64,000 nt of DNA from Geosiphon pyriformis. Lineage: Eukaryota; Glomeromycota; Glomeromycetes; Archaeosporales; Geosiphonaceae. The position numbers and the translations under genes are program-made. Of the stretch, positions 47,880 to 58,132 are shown in pieces. Location of the stretch: NCBI GenBank assembly GCA_016748015.1, contig JAAOMT010000135.1:983296-1047295 (forward strand), read 5' to 3'. The notes under the pieces are model-generated. The model was given only the letters and a program-made list of their open reading frames with translations. It did no database searches and had not been told where the DNA came from. Every line of letters starts with the position of its first letter. Within the stretch, counting starts at the first letter, position 1.

Positions 47880-49415
47880 TCAGTTAGAAAAACGATATAT
47901 TGATTGTAATTGAGAATGTCGATAATTAGATACCTCTTTGAGCAAAATTCCCAGTTTCGCAGGACTCCTTGAAACAATAACCCCAGCACCTTCCAATGCT
48001 TTAATCTTATCAGTTGCAGTACCTTTTCCACCCGCAATTATAGCGCCAGCATGACCCATTCGACGTCCTGGCGGTGCTGTAAGCCCAGCAATAAATGATA
48101 CAACCGGTTTAGGTTGAGTTCGCGTTAGATTATTTTGTTTCAAATATGCAGCAGCTTCCTCCTCGGCTGACCCTCCGATTTCCCCAATTAGGATGATCCC
48201 TGAGATTATTTAAGGGATTCTAAGTACAATAAACTTGAAAATTCATGCAATTTTAGATAAAATAAAGACTTGCTATCATTTCTCGACAAACACCTTGAGT
48301 ATCCTTATCTTCCAAAAACACTTTAAGACAGTCCACAAAGTTAGTCCCATTGAAAGGATCACCACCAATACCAATACATAAACTTTGCCCAATATTGGCT
48401 TGGGTGGTCTGATTTACAGCTTCATATGTAAGGGTACCTGACCGGGATACTATTCCAACTTTGCCTTTTTGATGAATATGGCCAGGCATTATTCCAATTT
48501 TGCAAGCCTCAGGCACTATAATTCCGGGACAATTTGGCCCAATGAGTCGTGATTTACTTTGTGATTTTAAAATTTTTACAACCTTTTGTAATTTACAAAA
48601 AAATTAGATTTTCGAGTCTCTATTACTCAGAAATTTTTGTGACTCCTACCTTAACCATGTCCTGTTGGGGAATGCCTTCAGTGATGGTCACTATCAATGG
48701 GATTTCTGCTTCTATTGCCTCAATTATAGCTGCTGCAGCGAAAGCGGGTGGAACATAAATAACAGTAGCATGGGGCTTCACTTCACGCGCCGCCTTAGAA
48801 AGAAGGGGTGGATTGATTGATTGAAGAATGAAAATTTGATAATATAGGAAATAACATCATCATCGCACCGTATGTATATAAAATTAATAGTGACCTACGT
48901 CAGCGACACTATTGAAAACCGGCAATTCCAAATGTGTTCTTCCCCCTTTTCCAGGGGAAACACCGCCCACTAAGTTAGTGCCATATTCGATGGCTTGTTG
49001 TGAATGAAAAGTTCCCTACAGAATTATGATCGATTTAATGAATTATAAAACTATTGAAGAAACCAATCACAAAGATTCTATCGGCTAAAGTCAGCATCAG
49101 AAATCTTTTGGATTGGCAGTTTAGATTTTCATGTCTTTAGGGGTTTTTTGCAATTGAAGAACAAAAGCTAAAAAACTATCTTACTTGTTTTCCTGTAAAA
49201 CCTTGACAAATTACTCTTGTATTCTTGGTCAAATACATGTTATTCACAGTCTGGTCGTAGGGAGACGAGGCGAGAAAAGAGGTCGAAGAAAAACGTCTAC
49301 ATTTGAAGGGAGACCAATCTGAGACATCGGATCTGAAATGAACCTCTAACAAGCTACCTCTTGCAGCCTGACGTCTTTTTAGAGCTCGAATGAAAGTGCC
49401 TCGAGAAGTGAACAT
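47880..49415 (-). CDS. LSC1: Succinyl-CoA ligase alpha subunit, mitochondrial
   Basis: Catalyses the reversible conversion of succinyl-CoA to succinate with nucleotide triphosphate formation in the TCA cycle. The alpha subunit binds CoA and carries the phosphohistidine. Exons on the minus strand: 49415-49185, 49015-48899, 48793-48650, 48582-48294, 48199-47880. Phases agree and total 1101 nt (366 aa). The N-terminus ([20 protein letters not shown], then RRFSSTS) is Arg/Ser-rich without acids at first, a typical mitochondrial presequence. CoA-binding: [23 protein letters not shown]. Middle: [70 protein letters not shown]. Active-site His in RRMGHAGAI. The last residues ([20 protein letters not shown]) differ from the usual C-terminus, so a final small exon may have been missed. 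Confidence 0.95.
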
Positions 49416-50096
49416 TTTTGAAAGCTCTAAATGCTAAATGGACTTGATCATCTTAATTAATTTTTATAATTCAGACTAATATTAGTAGCAAATTTATTAG
49501 GTTGAAAATTTTAATAAGAAATAATGATTATAATATATAATTTTAAATTTTAAAGTTTTTTTTTAATTTATTATTTTAACTAATAAAGTTATAAATAAAT
49601 TGTTTAAATAAAACTTAAAATATAACATAAAATATTAAAATGGTTTTAATAATTAATATATGGATTAATATATAACCAAAAAAATCAATTTAACTTGATT
49701 TTTATTTGATTTTTATACAATTAAATCTTTTAACAAAAATAACAATTAATTGGTCAAATACTTTTGAAATAAAAAGTTAGAGCTGAAGTAATGATTAAGC
49801 CATTCAAATAAATTTTTATTATTAAAAAGAAAACTAACCTCAGATTATACTGACCAGACGTATTGCCCCATTCTCAATATTTTGCAACAATAAATAGTGT
49901 GATTTATCACATAATAATGAAAATTACCATTTGTCTCTTGATAAATGCTCTTCAGCTCATTGCCCGCTAAACATCCTACCAGTAATCTCTCTCCGCCTCC
50001 CAGGCTCGCACACAAAAAATAAAGCTAAAAATCCCAAAAATTTTCGTAATTCCATTTAAAAATTTCTCACTTTCCTCTTCATGGTTTTCCGCGATA
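49416..50096. promoter_or_regulatory. Divergent intergenic region, LSC1 (-) and MAD2 (+)
   Basis: This 681-bp stretch between two start codons has an AT-rich middle (49490-49760) and more mixed sequence near both genes. It should hold both promoters. No named element can be supported. Confidence 0.4.
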
Positions 50097-51070
50097 ATGG
50101 CCGCCGTAAAGGTTGGAACAAAGAATGCCTTTAAAAACGCGGTTTCGCTCAAAGGCTCAGCCAAAATAATCATAGAATTCTTTGGTAAGTAAATTAACTT
50201 TTTTAGCCCTGACGCGATTTCTAACCTATTATTTTGCTTTGACTTCCAAGAATGTGGTATCAATAGGTTGGCTTCACTTAATCTCTCAAGATCCTCCCCG
50301 TGTTATCGTAAAACACTGAAAAAATTCTTTCGTCTTCCATTTTAAGCATATTTTTTCAACGTGGCTTATACTCGGCAGAAGATTTTTTGATGGTCCCAAA
50401 GTATGGTCTTAACGTGCTCATGACGACCAATGACAGTGTTAAATCATATCTGAAAAAAATTCTGACGCAAGTTGAGGGTTATTATCAAATTTATTTTCAA
50501 GATCCTTAAATTTTATGACACGTCCGGGTTACTTAATCATTGCATGTTCATTATATCAATACCTCTTGGTTCCCTAGCTTGGTTGCTTGATCAGAAAATA
50601 AGCAAACTCGTACTTGCGATTGTATCGCAAGATACGCGTGAAACACTCGAAAGATGGGAATTTGATGTAGAAATAGTGGCGAAACAGAATGGGAAAGAAA
50701 ACACTGAAAACGTGGGGGGAAAGAAGGAAAAATCAGAAAAAGAAATAAAACAAGATATTCAAGCTATTATCCGACAGATAACTGCGAGCGTCACCTTTTT
50801 ACCCACCCTGGAAGAAGAATGTAAGAATAAGTTTTAAAGTTTATATTTTTCCCAATCCTTCAATAATTAGGTGAAATTACTATATTTTCTGGTATAGGCA
50901 CATTCAACGTACTAGTATACACTGATAGAGAAGTAGAAGTCCCTACCGATTGGAATGATTGCGATCCTCATCTTATAAAAAACCCTGAATTTGTGCGTCT
51001 CCGACCTTTCTCTACAAATTATCATAAAGTGGACTCCATGGTCGCTTATCGATTAAATGACGATATTTGA
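50097..51070 (+). CDS. MAD2: Spindle assembly checkpoint protein Mad2 (HORMA domain)
   Basis: Mad2 binds Mad1 and Cdc20 to hold the anaphase-promoting complex at unattached kinetochores. Exons: 50097-50184, 50251-50266 (only 16 nt), 50347-50477, 50578-50820, 50898-51070. Phases agree and give 651 nt (216 aa, family about 205). The protein reads SLKGSAKIIIEFFECGINSI across the micro-exon, then FQRGLYSAEDF, VPKYGLNVLMTT, LERWEFDVEIV, a Lys/Glu/Gly insert, IIRQITASVTFLPTLEEEC, TFNVLVYTDREVEVP. It ends with the safety-belt region VRLRPFSTNYHKVDSMVAYR. An upstream ATG at 50081 is in another frame. The 3' end converges on TAM41 with 150 bp between stops. Confidence 0.94.
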
Positions 51071-51220
51071 GAATAAGGTAAATGGGATCCCGGTAAAAGA
51101 ACCTTTTAAACCTTCTGTTTGGGTACGTAATCTTGTTAAATATTGGCAAAGAAATTACGAAGCTCATAAATAATACAAATTTCGGTCTCCTCTCTTATAT
51201 ATTCGATTTATGAATGCTGG

Positions 51221-52989
51221 TCATGCTCTTTTCAACCATTTTGCCAATTTATTCCCCACATATTTTGTACTCCTATAAATCCCTGCGGTCAAAGGTCCTT
51301 TCATACTTTGGGTAAAGGCCGGCCATGAAACAATTGAAGATATACCTTAAATTGATAAAAATATAAGACAATCTAGTTGGGACAGGACAACACGATAAAT
51401 ATGAAAGTTATTATTATTCCTACCTGTGTTCACATAGTTTGAGTATTCAGGTGAGTTGGCGATGCTTTTACAAGCTTCGAAATCATCTAAGTGATATTAT
51501 AATCAAAGGTGAGCTTCGTGAACTTTAATAATTCTGCTGGCTTTTAAAATGCCATACCTGTAGGTAAATTTTCTCCTTTTTTCAATAATTTAATACAATG
51601 CTGCTCTTTGATCTTAGCTTTGAGAGTGCTTGGTAGCTTTTGTATTAATCGCGCGCGTGCCTTTGGACTATCATCTTGCTATAATAATAAACACCATTAC
51701 GAGTTTGTTCAAAAAATAAATGTGTTTTTATTGAGAATTAAACAAACCTGCAGCGCTTTATTGCCAATATGCACAGAATGGGATAGACCTACGAATATTC
51801 CGCTATAAAGTAGTTTGAAATTTTCCATCTGCCAAGAAACCATATTTTCGATCTTTTTTGGGTTTTCACCAATGTAACTACGAAAATCACCTGAGTTTCA
51901 ATTAGCTTTGGTTAAGAGTACGGAGTCATACAAAGAATTAAGTCAAACCTTGATAAGATAATCCAGCAATCTTTAGATACAAGTCATACTCGGTGAATTC
52001 CTTCGGCAATAGCAACAGAGCTGTCCTCAGAGCATTTGCCAAATTTACTTGATTTGCAAGTCGAACACGAGCATAATCTTTAAGTATCTTGATCTACATA
52101 TTATAATCAGTTAAGCAATTAATTAATAAAGCATTATAAAGCTTCGTTAAAATGCTTAAATGAGTACCGGCTTTTGCATTCTTCCAGCTATGTAAAGAGT
52201 CTCCCAATCCAACAGGTCTCTGCACAATGTGTCAATCGAGACCACACCATATTTGATCAACTTTTAAGACAAAGTAAAATTAATACAACCATTCGAAGCA
52301 AATGAAGAGTAAGACTTCAAGGAACCATTACCATGCCATCAATTTTTACGTAGGGATTATAATAGATCCCAGCACCAATTTTTTCTTGCAAAAAACTCAC
52401 TGGCCCACTACCAAGCATTCGAATAATAGAGTAATGTTCAGGATATTGGGCGAGGTTGAGAGAGTGCCAATGTTGTGGGTGACTGACACCAAAAATAAAA
52501 TCAATCATAGGCTTGGACTAGGACGAAAATTAGTTAAACTTCTGAAGAAGTTACAATTCATCCTAATAAATTTAGAATCATCTTTCAACCTTTGAACTAT
52601 CGTATCCTCTTTGTGGAAATACCCCACTTCCATACGCAAAGGCATATCGAATCGGCGCTTGGAAATGCTCAAGAACGGTTTTCAGACGACCTTTCATATC
52701 ATCATCAATTGGTATATGCTGATTTTTCCCAAAGGTAAGAGGTAATTGAATCGAATCCAGTGTTTGTTCGGCATGTTTTAAGGTGGGCGACTCGATGGAG
52801 GTGACTACTTTTCGTGAAGAGTGTGGTGGTTTCTCAACAACAGTACCGAATCTCGATATTGAATAAACCGACAGGTGTTTAACTGGGCGAAAAACGACGT
52901 GTTTATTTAACTAGTTTAGGAGAAGTAAAACTTAGCTTAATTATTAATTGGGTACAAATTATGAAGTTTCTTACGCGTTTAAGAATCAT
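51221..52989 (-). CDS. TAM41: Mitochondrial CDP-diacylglycerol synthase Tam41 (phosphatidate cytidylyltransferase)
   Basis: Tam41 makes CDP-diacylglycerol from phosphatidic acid and CTP at the inner mitochondrial membrane, the first step to cardiolipin. Exons on the minus strand: 52989-52956, 52882-52590, 52517-52332, 52260-52168, 52093-51949, 51890-51748, 51678-51558, 51486-51424, 51345-51221. Phases agree and total 1203 nt (400 aa). The N-terminus MILKRVRNFIIFKHLSVYS is a plausible presequence. Family blocks: RYAFAYGSGVFPQRGY (nucleotidyltransferase GSG motif), MIDFIFGVSHPQHWHSLNL, HYSIIRMLGSGPVSFLQE, GAGIYYNPYVKI, IKYGVVSIDTLCRDLLDWET, LYIAGRMQKP, VRLANQVNLANALRTALLLL. The C-terminal helix ends NKLAKWLKRA. 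The small first exon with a gtaccc donor is the least certain part. Confidence 0.92.
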
Positions 52990-53130
52990 CTTTTCGGAAA
53001 TTCAGAGATTTGTTGATATATCTTTTTACAAATTAGTATTGGTTCTGGGTTAGCTTAAAATTTGTTAGTTAACTATTTAATGACCAAGTGTTTATAAAAT
53101 GATATCACGTAATTGACTCCGCTTCGAAAA
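52990..53130. promoter_or_regulatory. Compact bidirectional promoter, TAM41 (-) and mitochondrial carrier (+)
   Basis: Only 141 bp separate the two start codons. The region contains TCACGTAATTGACTCC at 53105-53120, which includes a TGACTC core of the bZIP type; whether it is used is unknown. Both products act in mitochondria, which makes shared regulation plausible. Confidence 0.5.
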
Positions 53131-54635
53131 ATGACACACTCATTCACCGGCTATTTGCCCTTGGTAATATTTCGGCTCATTAAAAAAGGTGTTCCATTTT
53201 TTTGATGTAGACTTGGTCACGACAAAATTCCTGCAGGATCAAGCCGTAGCGGGCGTCACCGCTGGAGCCGTGTCTACAATATGCATGCATCCTTTGGATC
53301 TCATTAAAACGCGGTTTCAAAGTAAATTTTTCTTCAAACCAAAGCTATTCGGGTGTTTCGAAAAAAATACCTTCTCAACATAAGATTTCTGCTAAAGTTG
53401 ATGAAAGCTCAAGAAATCAAAGTCGTAGACGACCCTTTTTTGGTGGGACTATAAAGGCAATATGCGGAATTGTGAATTCACATGGTTGGGTTGGGCTTTA
53501 TCGCGGCCTCACCCCTAACTTGGCCGGTTCCACTGTAAGCTGGGGCCTTTACTTCTACTGGTAAGTCTTTTAGGTTTTTACCATAGAGAATCGGTAATTA
53601 AACTTTAAAGTGGACGTTAAGGTTTTTGCAATGTTTAATTTTTATACTTTTTGCCTTACTGATATATTTATAGGTATAGCTTAATACAACGTCGAATGAC
53701 AGGAGATCAACCAATGTTAAAACTTTCTGCCTTCAATTATCTGTTAGCTTCGGCACAGGCGGGCATGTTTGACTTTTTAATCACTTGAATGATTTTCAAG
53801 ATTCAAATCCTACGCTTATCGCATAGGTTTTTCATTTGGTTTAGGTGTAATTACTGCCTTCTTCACAAATCCCCTCTGGGTTGTGAAAACGCGCATGTGC
53901 GCCACGAATTGGGGGGATCAGGGAGCATATAAAGGGTTAATTGGTAATGTTTAAATTTTTTTTGTCTAAATATTTAAAGGTTTGTTAATCTTGTCTTAAT
54001 ATCGCATTCATTTTGTTAGATGGGTTATATCAGCTCGCGAAATCGGAAGGAATAAGTGGCTACTACAAAGGTATGGTACCTGCCATATTAGGAGTATCTC
54101 ATGGCGCTTTGCAGTTTATGGCTTACGAGGAGTTGAAGAAATGGAGAACACGAGCAAATTTAAAAAAAGAACAGGAGCGGCTGGTGAGGACTATATGACT
54201 CAAAATTCGAAGAGAAATTATTGCTCATCTTAAGAATTCTTGTATTTTGACACAAATAATTTTTAATTAAAAAGGATAATACCGATTATGTTTTAATGGC
54301 TGGATCCTCTAAAGTTTTTGCCTCTGTAGCCACATATCCTTATCAAGTTCTTAGGGCCCGTTTGCAAAACCAAAAATTACATAGTAGATATGAGGGCGTC
54401 ATCGATTTGCTAAAAAAAATTTACAGGTATTTCATTCTCCCTCGGCCAAGAAATGAGTTCTCTATTTATAATAAAGTTTTCCTTCTATGATAGTTCTGAA
54501 GGCCTTTTTGGATATTATAAGGGATTAGCCCCTAATGTGCTAAGAGTTCTTCCGGGAACTTGTATCACGTTTCTTGTGTATGAAAATATGTCCAAATTCT
54601 TTAGGGAGAATCCTCGTTATGAAAAAAGCATGTAG
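53131..54635 (+). CDS. FLX1: Mitochondrial carrier, FAD/folate transporter type (Flx1/SLC25A32-like)
   Basis: An inner-membrane carrier, probably importing FAD or folate into mitochondria. Exons: 53131-53163, 53237-53321, 53398-53560, 53674-53762, 53845-53943, 54020-54183, 54275-54426, 54494-54635. Phases agree and total 927 nt (308 aa, the family size). The three carrier repeats show [20 protein letters not shown] and the less canonical [10 protein letters not shown]. The block [16 protein letters not shown] and the TYPYQV form of the third signature are characteristic of the SLC25A32/Flx1 branch rather than other carriers. Repeat linkers include [44 protein letters not shown]. The fourth intron starts with gcatgt (GC-AG). 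Choosing acceptor 53236 after LPL joins directly to [13 protein letters not shown]. Confidence 0.92.
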
Positions 54636-55249
54636 CAACGTAACTGAAATTTTATTATTTGTAGATCGGTGAACACCACAAATAATTAAAAACAAGCTTA
54701 GTTTTTACTAGAAATATTTTATTTTTACGATTCGAACAAGCAATTTGTGTTTTTCAAATTGTTATACAGTTTTGGTGTCAAAAAAAAATTATTAAAGTAA
54801 AATTCATTTACTATTAAAAAATATACAATCAAATTCTTATTTTATTTGAACATTATTTATTGTATAAAAACAAAAATAGTTTGGTCAGTTTTTTTTGCAC
54901 CACATTACAAAATATTTTTTATAATTGCAAATTAAAATATAATTGAATGATTAGAATTATTTATAATTTAATATATATAGGTTTAAAATTAATCATTAAT
55001 AATAAAAAGTAAAAATAAAAACAATTTTAATTTTAATTTTAAAGTTATATATATTAATTAATATTTATATAATAAATGAAATTTTTGTTTTAAAGAATGT
55101 AGTTTCATTTAATATTTTATAATATTGTAAAAATTTTGTTAATTTTAAATATGTAATTATTATGAATGTAAATTGTATTTAACAAACAATTAATTATTAA
55201 ATTTCAAAAAATATAATATATTAATATTATTTATTAAAAGATATTAAAA
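54636..55249. other. AT-rich block upstream of LINE E
   Basis: The first part is the probable 3' UTR of the carrier gene, then almost pure A/T. No gene was seen. Confidence 0.5.
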
Positions 55250-55330
55250 TTTCTATCTCTTCTACATCTTAAATTCCCCAAAGAGCATTTTTTTAAAAAA
55301 AGTTTTTTATTTTTTAGTCTTTATCTTTCT

Positions 55331-56335
55331 TGTTCTATTATCTTTAACATTTTTTAAGCAAGTAATCCATTTGTGATGGGCCTAATAACTGCTTTTAGTA
55401 ATAATATGTTGTTACTCATAAAAAAGTACAAAAAAAAAAGTACAAAAAACAGATGGAAAAATAGACCAATAGAAGAATAGAACTTAACAAGTAAGCACAA
55501 TGTTAATGAATTATAATACACTGCTTAGCAATAAACATATTGTCAAAAAATCATGGCATATTGCTTAACAATAAACATATTATCAGAAAAAATAGGGCAT
55601 ATTGCTCAAAAAAATACAAGATTTTGTATAACATAAATTATATATATATAATAAGAGTATTAAAAACAGAAAAAGTAATTTCAAAAGAATTCAATAGAGT
55701 TTATATTAATTAGAACAATACTCTTTTTTTCAAAAGATAGTTTTCTACAACTTGAAGTAAAATTATTTTCATATTAATAAAATTATCTATTATTATTGAA
55801 TCCATGTTATTATTACTTAATTAAAAATATTAATTAGTTTTACTTTATTAACACTCTATGTTAATAGAATTCAATACTTAACCACACTGAACCAATAGCT
55901 TTTAATCACAGTTATTAACAAAATACCAATTTTTTGTTTTTTTATTTTCTTTATTTTTTTTTGTTTTGTTTTTTTTGTTGTTTATTAATTAATTAAAGAG
56001 ATTAAGCATTGAGTATTTGACATCAAAAATAGCTTAATAAAAAACTCAGAAATAAGGATAGAAATTTAAGAATAGCTTATTAAAAGAACATAACTGTCAG
56101 ATTAAACTGATTATTACACTAAAAAAAAATTCATAGAAAAAACCATCAATTAAATCTTTGTTTATTATACAAAGGACTCAACCAAAATCTTTAAACTCCA
56201 AAATCTTTAGAAATTACTAATATTACCAATTATTGAGCACCAAGTTATAGATTTGTTATTTGTTTTAATACCCAAATAATTATTTATAACAATATCTAAA
56301 AAAAAGCACTCAAAAAAGCTTTTTATGAACTTTTT
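55331..56335. other. Extra ~1-kb segment at the 5' end of LINE E
   Basis: Lies between the LINE-like leader and the first ORF1 block. AT-rich, no coding evidence. It contains ATGGGCCTAATAACTGC near 55377 and the 40-bp tandem repeat at 55521-55606. It may be an older insertion or a longer, different leader. Confidence 0.35.
55521..55606. repeat. Two tandem ~40-bp units
   Basis: Unit 1 starts at 55521 (ctgcttagcaataaacatat), unit 2 at 55561 (ttgcttaacaataaacatat). Both continue with tt-x-tca-x-aaaaa and end in a g-rich catatt stretch, and a partial third copy starts near 55602. A recent local duplication inside decayed DNA. Confidence 0.8.
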
Positions 56336-56339
56336 AAGG

Positions 56340-58132
56340 GTTTTTTTTTTCAAAAAAAAAGGGTTTTATAGGCAATATCAAGCATTTTGATGATAAAAAA
56401 AATATTTTCTTAGTCAAATCTGATTCTGGTAGAAATATATATTCAAATATAAACAGTGAATTTGGTAACAATAATAATAAAAATGTCTTAGTAAACATTA
56501 GTGGTGGTTTTTTTTTGGTTTGATAACAACAATTTCTAAAACAAAAAAAGTTATTAATAACTTAAAGTATGACTTTTTTCTTGGTAAAATCGACTTTGAT
56601 ATAAATGAGGATAAAAAATCTCTTTTTTATTTTCTTAATACATTTCTGAAAAAAAAGTAAATAGATTCAAAAATAGTAAAAACTCAAGTAAAAGTGACAA
56701 TAAAAATTTTTTTGCATTGAATATTAATTTTTTAGCTGTAAAAAAAAATCAGCAACAGCAAAAACTCAATTCATTAGAAAAATTTTTTTATTAATTAATA
56801 GTTTTAAGAAGACCACTACTTTCTTAAAATTTGAAATAATTATCTGATTAATATTTACATTAGAAAAAAGTATAAAAAAAGCCATATTATTAGGTAAAAA
56901 TAAAAAAATTATTGTAAACAATAATGTTAAAAAACAAAAAATACATTTAGATTGGACTGTAATAATCAAAGAAATTTCCATGAATATGCCAAAAAAATAA
57001 TTATTACTATAGTATCCAAATATAATTAGATTGTGTTAATTAAATTACAACTTATTAAACTATGACAAAAAATTATAATAGAGTTTGCTGAATTAGAACA
57101 GACCAATTATTTGGCAGCTAAATGGTTATTTTTAATTAGGAAAAACTTAGTATATATAGTAAAAGCTATAAAAAATTGTAATATTTGGATGTTAAAAAAT
57201 TGGTTTAAGGCACTTTTGTTTATTTTGTTAATAAAAACAACAGCTTATAATCTTAGTACTTTATTGGAAAAAATTGGTAAGAAAATTTGTGTTATAAATT
57301 ATTTATTTAATATTGACAATAAGATTTGCTGTATAGTAGTTAGTTTTAAATTAAAAGAAAAATTAAAATTAGCTTTTTGTACAGAACCTATTTTAGGTGA
57401 CATCAAATTCTTTTAGACTAGAATGGATCTGGTTTGTTGTGAGAAGTGTGAACATTTCAGACATTTGGCTTTAGAGTATGATACATTAAGTATTTGTGTC
57501 TTGTTTTTTAAAAAAATATATAAAAAGATTGCTTTAAAAGATAATTGTTTTCAATTGGCTAAGTTATATGCTAAAAAGAATATTTTTATTTTTAATTCTG
57601 CTGCTTTTGGTGGCAAATTTTGGGTGTAGATAATTTTACTTGTTTTTTCCTCTGATAATATTTGTTCTAGTTCTAATTCTGGATTTTTTTTTTCTGATAT
57701 ATTATATGTGAAAAAAAGTTTTATAGTTACTCAAAATAATTTATTTATTAGTGCTTACTTAACTTCTTTAAAATACTTTTTGGGACTTTTGGCTAATTAA
57801 GTTTCAGATATTATATAAAAGTTAAGCACTATAAATCTGGTACTCTTAGTGTTTGTTTTTTAATTTCTATTATTTATAAAAATTGTTTTTTTAAATTCAA
57901 AATTGAATTTGAATATGGTTTTAAATAATTCATTTATATTATTTTTTTTTTTTCAACTACTAATAATATGGTTCTGAATTTGAGTTTAAATAAATCAAAG
58001 ATTCTGATTACCAAAATGAGTAGATTGGAATCTAAAATAGTGGTTCTTAAAGTTTCTGTCAATTCAGTTTTGATAAGATTAAATCAGTTGTGTGCTAAAT
58101 TGGATTTTTTAGTATTTTTTTTATCTCAATGA
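56340..58132 (+). pseudogene. LINE E ORF1, heavily decayed
   Basis: Recognisable by alignment to copies A and C: GNIKHFDDKKNIFLVK near 56371-56420, an FFALNINFLA-type block near 56710, FAELEQTNYLAAKW at 57079-57123, RALLFILLIKTTAYNL-type block near 57205, knuckle remnant CEKCEHFRHLALEYD near 57439-57480 (last Cys now Tyr), LAKLYAKKN and AAFGGKFW near 57560-57625. Many stops and small indels. Ends at TGA 58130-58132. Confidence 0.75.

Noticed and set aside
53322-53345. A 24-nt intron in the carrier gene that would keep the CRKKIPSQ-type peptide
   Set aside because: Too short for splicing; the 76-nt alternative ending at 53397 also restores phase and matches the usual intron size.
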